From Biomphalaria glabrata (lineage: Eukaryota; Mollusca; Gastropoda; Planorbidae), in assembly GCF_947242115.1 (NCBI RefSeq), contig NC_074712.1:47063838-47127837 (forward strand): a stretch of 64,000 bases of DNA. The letters run 5' to 3'. A model generated the notes under the pieces. It was not told the DNA's origin, ran no database searches, and saw only the letters and a list, made by a program, of their open reading frames with translations. This document shows positions 12,701-23,000 of this stretch, one piece after another. Both the position numbers and the translations under genes were made by a program. How positions within the stretch are numbered: the first letter of the stretch is position 1; each line of letters opens with the position of its first letter.

Positions 12701-15700
12701 TTTTATTGGCCATCTATTAGCAAGGACATCAAAAATTATGTGTTGTCGTGCAAAGTTTGTCAAATGAAAGGCACTAAAAAAATCAGAGCTCTATTACAAA
12801 AGGTAGATATACCAGAAAGGCCATTTAGGAAGATTGCGATTGATTTGATTGGACCCATGCCGGTGATATCAAATAGGGGTCATCGATATATTCTAACTGT
12901 AATAGACGTTTGCTCAAGATGGCCAGAAGCGATCCCACTAAAAAGAATTGAAGCCAGTGATATAGTTCAAGCGTTATATACATTATTTACACGGTTTGGA
13001 TTTCCTGAAGAGGTACTGTCAGATAGGGGCACACAGTTCCACTGCCAACTAACGACAACATTTTTGAAAATGTTTGGAATTCGGCAACGGTTTACAGCCC
13101 CGTACCACCCGCAGAGCAACGGTATTTGTGAACGTTTTAACTGTACGTTAAAGAAAGCGTTGTCGAAAGTAGCAGATGACAATCCCAAAGAATGGGATGT
13201 GGCATTACCCTCAATCCTTTTCGCATACAGAGAGAGCCGTAACGAAACCACGGGGTATTCGCCATTTCAGATGATTTATGGAGGAAATCCAAGAGGCCCA
13301 ATGGCAATCCTAAAAGAACTAATACTCCCACAAGAACATGTTGGAAATAAAGAAAGTTACGATATAGTGACAGAAACTAGAAATAAAGTAATAAAGGCTT
13401 GTGAGGAAGCGAGCAAACATGTGCTTGATAAAAATGAACTAACACAGTCTAGGGTGAATGAACACAGGAAATTGACCAAACTAGAAGTAGGTCAAGATGT
13501 TTTGGTATTACTAAAGGATAAGGAGAATGTACTATTCACGAAATGGTTGGGTCCTTATAAGGTAACAAGGAAAATTAGTGATGTGGATTATGAAATTAAT
13601 ATTGATTCAAGGCTGAAAATATTTCATGTGGATATGCTAAAAGAATTTAGGTCGAAACAAAAAAGTGAAAAAAGCAGTAAAGAAGACCCATTGGTCATGG
13701 GTACATCCGTGAGTGTAGACATTGAGACAGAAGAAAGATTGGGACACATAGAAACAATTTCAACCGATGCCAGTCAAACATGGAAAGATGTGGAAGTGAA
13801 GGGAATCTCGTCAGACAGAGCTAAGGAAGTAACAACATTATTAGAAGATTTTAAGAATATTTTTACAGATTTACCAGGAAAAACGAATATCATAGAACAT
13901 GATATCAAATTAACAGGCAGAGTTCCAAATAAACTACCTCAATATGCTGTACCATTGCATCACAGAGAAGCATTACAGAAAGAAATAGATGAACTACTTC
14001 AATTGGGAGTGATAGAACCATCTAATTCGTCATGTGCTGCACCAGTTGTACTGGTTAAAAAAAATGTGGTAACATTAGACTGTGTGTAGATTACCGCCAA
14101 CTAAATAAAGTTACAGAATTTGACCCATTCCCAATGCCACAGGCAGAGGAAATGTTTACTAAATTGAAAAAAGCGAAAATTTTCACCACGTTGGACCTTT
14201 CTAGAGGATACTGGCAAGTACCTCTAAAGGAAGAAGCTAGACCACTATCCGCATTTAAGACACCATTCGGAGTTTATCAGTGGAATGTGATGAGTTTTGG
14301 CTTAGTAAATGCCCCAGCCACTTTTAACAGGATGATGGCAAAGATACTGGGCCACAGAAGAGACACTATTTGCTATTTAGATGATATCTGCATCTTCAGT
14401 GAGGACTGGAACGAACACTTACAGAGTCTAAGAGAGATATTTGCTATTATCAAGGGAAACAATTTGACATTGAAACCAACAAAAATAAAAATTGGACTTA
14501 GTGAAATTCCTTTTTTGGGATACAAGATAAAAAATGAATCAATTACACCACTGGAAGAAACAGTTGCAAAAATAATGGATATTAGTGTACCAAAAACAAA
14601 AAAACAAATTAGAAGCCTTTTAGGTCTATGCAATTTTTATAGAAAATTTGTTCCAAAATTTGCAGAAATGATTGAACCTCTTACAAATCTTACCAAGAAA
14701 GGGAAATCTAACATTATAGTTTGGTCTGAACAATGTCAAAGATCGCTAGACAAGATTAAGAGGGTGTTTTCTGAAAACCCAATATTAAAATTGCCCGATA
14801 GTACTAGAGAATTTATTTTGGCAACGGATGCTTCATCCATAGCTATAGGGGGCTGTTTGATGCAAGAGTATAGTGGAATTGCACACCCTGTTTTTTATGT
14901 AAGCAGGAAACTAACCCTTGCAGAGTTAAACTATGCAACTATTGAAAAAGAGGGGCTGGCAATTGTGTGGTGCATAACAAAGCTAAGTTTTTATCTGATG
15001 GGGGCTAAATTCCAATTATGGACTGATCATGCTCCGTTGGCATTTATTAATTTAAATAAATGTGGTAATAATAGAATTGCTAGGTGGGCATTACAACTGA
15101 TGGACTATAAATTTGAGATCAAGACAATACCAGGGAAAGAAAATGTTGTGGCAGATACATTATCACGATGTACTTAGGTTGGTGAGATTGTGTAGGGTAT
15201 ATAATGATTACTTACATGCTGTTAAGAATTAATCTATTTTATTGTTTACAATTGTAAATTCTGGCACGGAGTGTAGTAGATATTTCACAGAGGATTGTCC
15301 AATTGGGAGTATACACAACAATGATTAGTGAACAAATATAGATTTAAATTGAATTATAGGCGGGGAGTGGTATTAACGAAATCTGCATGATTACATAGAG
15401 ATATGCATAGATATATATATGTGTCAATTGTTCATAATAACAATTAGTATTGTGATTGTTACTGTCACAATGGGTGAATATAAATGCTATATGTTAAATC
15501 TAATGTTAGAATTGTATTGGTATTAATATGTCATTGTGTATGATTTTGTTTTGTAGTACATTATGGTTCTCTATGTTACAGAGAATTTAAAGTAGTTTTA
15601 ACTTGGAATAGGCTGATAAGATATGTGACAATTTATATTTTGGAAGTTCGACAATTTATATTTTGGACGTTCGATGTACATCGAACTTGTTAAACAGGGG

Positions 15701-18700
15701 GGGGGGGTGTTACGTGCGCATGTTAATGTAAATGTGAAATGGTGCGAATGCGTGTTGAACGGAGAGGAGAAAAGAAAATGGAGAAAATAGAAACGTAACA
15801 CCCCCCCCCCCCGGCTACGCCCATGAATACAAGTGACCAAAATAATAGTTGAAACCGTGTTATATCTCTGATACCTTTGTTGATATTGTCAAATATTCTA
15901 GATGATCAAAAGTGGAAAAGAATAGGTATTTAAACCCAAGAATAAATGTCAGTAAATCACCAGAACTCACAGAGACGAAGTGTTGAACAGAGGAGAACTT
16001 GGAAGTGAAAACTTTATCAAACTTACAATGTTGTATAAACAAGCGTACTCTGCTTCATGACCTTCTCTGCCCCCCTTCATGACCTGCTCTTCTTCATGAC
16101 CTGCTTTTCTTCATGACCTGCTTTTCTTCATGACCTGCTCTGTCCCATGACCTGCTCTGCCCCATGACCTTCTCTGCCCCCCTTTCATGACCTACTCTTC
16201 TTCATGACCTGCTTTTCTTCATGACCTGCTCTGTCCCATGACCTGCTCTGGCCCATGACCTTCTCTGCCTCTTCATGACCTGCTCTTCTTCATGACCTGC
16301 TCTGTCCCATGACCTTCTCTGCCCCCTTCATAAACTGCTCTGCCCCATGACCTTCTCTGCCCCTTCATGACCTGTTCTTCTTCATGACCTGCTCTGCCCC
16401 ATAACCTTCTCTGCCCCCTTCATGACCTGCTCTTCTTCATGACCTGCTCTGCCCTGTCCCATGACCTTCTCTGCCCCTTTCATGACCTGCTCTTCTTCAT
16501 GACCTGCTCAGCCCTGTCCCATGACTCTTCTCTGCCCTCTTCATGACCTGCTCTGCCCCATGACCTGCTCTGTCCCATGACAAAATCAAAATAGAGAGTG
16601 TTGTTGGTGTAAATGTATTTTCAAAACTGTTTTAATTTTTACAAGAAAAAGGTTTGTTTTCAGAAGATCAAAGAGAAACGTTGCACCGGCCGATAGTAAG
16701 CATTTTAGTTTTTGAGATCTAAGCGTGATATACAAACAGAGGGACAGTACAGAACCGGTACAGAATGAGCCCTACGTGGACTTCTATAAAAAATCTTTAC
16801 TTTTATTTCAGATTTAAAGGGGAAAAAACGAGTTAATGATATTTCTTTGAAGTATGGGTTTTATATAATCTGTGATCTTGATTTCTGTGTGAAATGATTT
16901 GTTGTGGTCGAGTTCAATCTAATGAGACAATCTAATGTGAAAATAAAACAATAAACTTTTCTATACATCTTTCACAAATGTTAAAACTTCAAGGAAATTT
17001 AGAAAATGTCGGGTTTTTTTTGGTTGGCATTTTTTGTTGTTGTTGTTGTCATTTTATTACCATGTAATGGTTAACTTACAAAAACAACATTATCTTGATC
17101 AATTGAAATTAAAGAGAATGTGTTATTATTTCGTAACAACCTATTTTCTTTTCTTCATCATTGATATGAATCTATAATGTACCATGTTTCTAGCTCCAGA
17201 ATGTCTCATCCCGACTAGAAAAAACAAAATGAATATTTAGAATACAAACTAAAATTCAAACATTGACGCACACTTATATACACACACACCATGTTAACAA
17301 GCCTAAACATCCGCGCAAAAAGTCGAACACACACACAAAATTATTTTGTAATAAGACGAAAGGAAAACAATCCGTTGTTGTTGATCCCCTTCTATTATCT
17401 TCGTTTCTTTCTGGTTTTTTTTTTTGTTGTTGTTGAACGGATTAGCTGCATCACCGGCTTCTTTACAAAAGATAATTGCAGTCGGTTCAATCTATCGAGA
17501 TGACCTTTGACCTAATTAGTGTGCGCAGCCAGTGGGAAGGAAGAGAATTAGGCCAGGAGTATCGAGAAACATATTGAACATGAACACGTCACTATCTGGC
17601 CATTGTGTGTTGGCTATTAGCTCCATTGTTCAAGTGATGGACTCGACCATGAAATGAATCGCCCCGGGACAATGAAGAAATAGAGTACTGCCGAGACACT
17701 GATACGTAGCGGGACAATGAAGAAATAGAGTACTGCCGAGACACTGATACGTAGCGGGACAATGAAGAAATAGAGTACTGCCGAGACACTGATACGTAGA
17801 GGGACAATGAAGAAATAGAGTACTGCCGAAACGTTGATTCGCAAATATATAGATATTTTGACGTTGCTTAGGCAATGAGTACTTTAACTAGCCTGGGGCT
17901 GAATCTAGGCAGGCCTCCTAGACTCGTGACAGAGTGGAATGCGGCTGAAGCTCCTCCGTCACAGAATGAAACTCCATTGTCTAGTAACTCTTGGGTCGAT
18001 CTTCATTCCGTAAAGGCGATTTACGTTTCGGAACCTAGATTAAGATTGTATCAGCTTTACTTGAGACTGCTCTTAATTCCTTGTCCGTATTTCGGCTTTT
18101 CTTTGAGTGTGGTAAAGTGTCAAATGTGTAGAGAGTAGAGATGTATGTCTAACCTGCGTCTGTATAAAGTGTACTGTTCAGCAAGTAGGTTGCATGTTTC
18201 TGTACGCGTCAAATTACTGGCGAGCTCGGAGCAACAGACATGCAGATAAATAACATCCCTCCACAAATAGAGTGGACAACCAACAGGCGTAGGAAGAAGT
18301 CTAACTTGATAAATAACATCCCTCCACAAATAGAGTGAACAACCAACAGGCGTAGGAAGAAGTCTAACTTGATAAATAACATCCCTCCACAAATAGAGTG
18401 GACAACCAACAGGCGTAGGAAGAAGTCTAACTTGATAAATAACATCCCTCCACAAATAGAGTGAACAACCAACAGGCGTAGGAAGAAGTCTAACTTGATA
18501 AATAACATCCCTCCACAAATAGAGTGAACAACCAACAGGCGTAGGAAGAAGTCTAACTTGATAAATAACATCCCTCCACAAATAGAGTGAACAACCAACA
18601 GGCGTAGGAAGAAGTCTAACTTGATAAATAACATCCCTCCACAGAGTGGACAATCAACAGGCGTAGGAAGAAGTCTAACTTGATAAATAACATCCCTCCA

Positions 18701-19351
18701 CAAATAGAGTGGACAACCAACAGGCGTAGGAAGAAGTCTAACTTGATAAATAACATCCCTCCACAAATAGAGTGAACAACCAACAGGCGTAGGAAGAAGT
18801 CTAACTTGATAAATAACATCCCTCCACAAATAGAGTGGACAACCAACAGGCGTAGGAAGAAGTCTAACTTGATAAATAACATCCCTCCACAAATAGAGTG
18901 AACAACCAACAGGCGTAGGAAGAAGTCTAACTTGATAAATAACATCCCTCCACAAATAGAGTGAACAACCAACAGGCGTAGGAAGAAGTCTAACTTGATA
19001 AATAACATCCCTCCACAAATAGAGTGAACAACCAACAGGCGTAGGAAGAAGTCTAACTTGATAAATAACATCCCTCCACAAATAGAGTGGACAACCAACA
19101 GGCGTAGGAAGAAGTCTAACTGTTTAATTCATAACGGGAGCAGTCTAGTCTCAGTCACTAGCATGTACGATGTTACCTATATGAATGTCTAGTCTCAACT
19201 GTCTGTTTAATCTATAAGCTACAGTCTCGCTTTGGATTCATGTCGTCACAATTATGCGTTCACTATTAGTCACCTACAGTGCGTCTCTACAAATGTAAGG
19301 TCGAATATCCAGTTTTCATCAAATCTGAGCGACATGATCAAACAAAGTAGA

Positions 19352-19411
<60 letters not shown>

Positions 19412-19528
19412 ATATCTATCTATCTGTCTATCCGTCTATCTGTCTATCCGTCTATCTATGTTTCTATCTATGTATCTATGTATCTATGTATGTATGTATG
19501 TATGTATGTATGTATGTATGTATGTATG

Positions 19529-19579
<51 letters not shown>

Positions 19580-19963
19580 GTTTCTATCTATCTATCTACC
19601 TATCTATCTATCTATCTGTCTTTCTGACTGTCTGTCTATCTAGCTATCCAATGCAAGTGATGAATGAATAAAAAGCCGGGTGAAATCAAAGCTATATATA
19701 TACACACACACACACACAAAGAAAAGTGTGATAAAAGGGAAAATAAAGAACGATATGAGGAAAAGAGTTTTTGAAACGAAAATAAAAAGAAAGAGAAATA
19801 TTATTTAACCCATGGCGTAAAAGACGATCCATTGCGCCACAAACCTTTGACAACTTTTGTTGACGTCTGAACTGTCATCGCACTTGTCACGTGATGGGAA
19901 TACGTCCGCCCAATCTGAGTTGTTTTGTCTTGTATATTGAACTAATCAAAAGAACAAATAAGT

Positions 19964-20006
<43 letters not shown>

Positions 20007-23000
20007 GGGTCGTCTAGTATCTCGTTATGTTGCCTGCTCGTGTGACATTTAGTTCAATAACCTAACACTCGAGAAACATGTAGGACTGTTCTGTTCAGGA
20101 ATAGCCATTTTATAGACTGTGAATGTTCGAGCTTTCGTAGATTGTTTGTAAATCGGGTTTACCCAGGTGTGACGTCACCTGCACAACAAACCGAATCGTT
20201 TTCTATTTTGTATGAGCTGAGGGGACTTGAACCTGAGACCTTTAGAGAAGGTTTAGCGTTCCTTCACTCAGCCACGTTTTAATGTAAAGAACCATTAGGA
20301 TTATCTCGCCCACCCCCCCACATGTCTTTCGTTCCTCATACTCACACAAGCACAGTCTCTCTCACAAAAACGCTGTCACACTCTCACACACAGATTGACT
20401 TTCAATAACGCTGCACGCTCTCTCTTTCTCTCTCTCTCTTTCTCTTTCTTTCTCTCTCTCTCACAAAACACAAAGCAATCTCTCACATTCTCTTTAAATA
20501 CATTCTCTCTTAAACAAACTCTCTTACACACACACATTCATAAACGTTTTCTCCCTCACAGACACACACATGCGATCTCTCACACGAAATCTTTCTCCCA
20601 AACGCTCTCTCTTACGTGCGCACTCTCCCCCTCACAAACTCTTTCTCTGCATTCTCTTCTCAAACAAATGTTCTCTCTTTCCTCTCAAACGCTCTCTCTC
20701 TCTCTCTCTCCAACGCACTCCCTCCTTCGACCCTCTCTCTCTCTTATTGCCCGACATCTTTGTTTTCCAAATCTATTGTCGAGGTTCGGGATACTACGGG
20801 TTGTCACCCATTTTTGTGCCTCCCGCCTTGCTAGAATCACAGAATAGTTTTAAAACACTTTTAAGTAGTGAAAAAAAATGGGGGGGGGGGGGGGAGGAAT
20901 AAACTAACCAGAGCTGTGTTGAACTTGTCTATTTCATGAGGGCCCAATCCCTGGCTAAGTCACGTGATATCTCAACATTGCGAGATGAGGGACGGGTCGA
21001 GGAACGCCTTTTTGTCTAGCAAGCTAAGTTCCTCTTACAAGCTGACAATGTCAAAGGGAGCAAATCTTGCAATTAAAGTGATTAACTTAAGTTTACATTA
21101 GTCTGGACCTCTTTGGTCAACATTTAGACGAGGGATGTTTTCTTTAAGCCATTGATTGATTCGAAATACAATTTAACAAAAAAAAAAACTTTAAATAAAA
21201 ACTTATCTAAGGGGAAGAACTAAAGTTTATAGCCCAATTTATCAGTACTGTGAGATATATTTCCCTTAATCAACATCAAATCAATATCAAAATACATTAA
21301 TTATCACTAATTAATTAATCAATTGGTTATTTTTAAATTAATTCATACTTTGTTTGGAACAATGAATAATTGTGACGCCAGGCATATTAATAAAAAGTAA
21401 ACTTAGGGAAAAAGAAAATAAAATTACTTACAAAATACAGAATAGGCGTGATACTTTTGGAATGCATTGAATGTAGACTGCGGCTTTTTGGGGGAAGTAC
21501 CGGAGATAATAAAATAAAATAGAAGGTTCGATAGAATTTGCGATTTATGGTGAATAGAGGTCGTTAGGTTGCATATCTGTCAAATCCGGTTCCTAATGTA
21601 GTACATGTTAGCGTGTGTAATCTATGATATATCATTTATGGTTGTCAGTGGTAACTTACTAATACTTCTATATTCTGTTTCTTTATTTTGTAACTTGACA
21701 TATGGTAAGCGCAGTTGCCATAGACCCATTGTCCCAGTACTGATTGCTATAATTTACTATCATTTTTTTTTTTGGTATTAATAAATCAACTGAAAAAAAA
21801 AACCCTTAAAACTGTTGTTTTTTCTTCTACACTTTATTTGTATTTGTGTTTGTACAAAAAAAAAGTATTCACCATACAGTGACATATGTGTGTGTCAAAA
21901 AAAAAGACATTTCTATTATTGTCTCCCTTTGACAGAAAGTAGTTAGAGTAGTTTGCGTATCATTTTGTTGAATGCACTCCCTGATACCAACCCCACACCC
22001 TCCCACTTCATTTCAGGTGATTTAAAATCGTTTATGGCTTCGATTGGGAAGTCACGAGTGAACTCCCCTGGCCCTACCAAGTCTCACTTAATGGCAGAAT
22101 TAATCCAGTGGTTCTCAAGTTTCCAGTCAGATACAGAAGAAGCCATTTTTTGCTAGGGCAGATCGGACTTAACAGCTGTTTAAATTTTTTTTTGTTTTTC
22201 ACTCCACTTCCTACGCATTTGTTCTTAGTACTGAACCTGTCGAGGACTAGATTACACAAGAGAAGACACGCGTTAGCTTGAGTAGGTCATAGTGTGAGTG
22301 TGATCAGGGAGGATGTAAATGTCCTGACAAAAAACAACAACACTTGTTTCTTATTTTCTGTGTTAGATATACGAAAAGATGATAGAAACGGTACCCCGAC
22401 AAAATAGCGCCGATAAAATAGTGCCGACAAAATAGTGCCGATAAAATAGTGCCGACAAAATAGTGCCGATAAAATAGTGCCGACAAAAGAGCGCCAATAA
22501 AATAGTGCCGACAAAAGAGCGCCGATAAAATAGTGCCGACAAAATAGCGCCGATAAAATAGTGCTGACAAAATAGTGCCGATAAAATAGCGCCGACAAAA
22601 TAGCGCCGACAAAATAGTGCCGACAAAATAGTGCCGACAAAATAGCGCCGACAAAATAGTGCTGATAAAAAAGTGCCGACAAAATAGCGCCGACAAAATA
22701 GTGCTGATAAAAAAGTGCCGACAAAATAGCGCCGATAAAAAAGTGCCGACAAAATAGAGCGGATAAAAAAGTGCCGACAAAATAGCGTAGAAAAAAAATA
22801 TTTCAGTCATTTAGAAAGAAATACTTTTGATATCGTAAAATATGAATAGGGCCAATATTTGTTTTGTTTGTTTTAATGTTATTGTTTTTCAGTTATTTTG
22901 CAGGAAACACTTTAGATATCTTAAAATATAAATATGCAAACAGAAAGCAAAACTTATAATAAGCTAAAATAAATATCTTCAAAATATATCACTTATTTAC

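Larger units (their letters stand above)
10460..15800 (+). mobile_element. GMR1-like LTR retrotransposon (Gypsy-type, integrase before RT)
   Basis: The element has two terminal repeats that start TGTTACG and end CGTAACA, a primer-binding site right after the left repeat, a gag-pol coding region and a purine tract right before the right repeat. Both flanks are runs of C, consistent with a short duplication of C residues. The coding order is gag, protease, integrase, reverse transcriptase, RNase H. That is the Ty1/Copia order with Ty3/Gypsy-like enzyme sequences, the hallmark of the GMR1-like group described from deuterostomes. No envelope gene is seen. It is a nearly complete fossil with about one break in the coding region and end repeats of unequal length. 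The sequence shared by the two repeats looks identical, so insertion is recent. Confidence 0.9.
8398..15825. mobile_element. Non-autonomous hAT-like element, split by an LTR retrotransposon
   Basis: The ends are a perfect 13-bp inverted repeat, CATGGGCGTAGCC and its complement. They are flanked by the perfect 8-bp direct repeat AATACAAG at 8390-8397 and 15826-15833. An 8-bp duplication and short ends fit the hAT superfamily (established for the family; assignment inferred). Without the LTR element at 10460-15800 it is about 2.1 kb and encodes no transposase. It carries two kinds of internal tandem repeat: a duplicated ~245-bp block and a degenerate ~110-130-bp array. It lies in the gene A intron on the plus-strand map. 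Confidence 0.85.

Noticed and set aside
18120-19098. Minus-strand repeat proteins (WRDVIYQVRLLPTPVGC units)
   Set aside because: A 63-bp array leaves overlapping open frames; there is no unique coding flank or domain.
19349-19650. Open frames made of YLSI/CMYV units
   Set aside because: Pure tetranucleotide microsatellite translated in frame.
20213-20282. Functional tRNA gene
   Set aside because: A- and B-box-like motifs exist, but no acceptor stem pairs at the ends.
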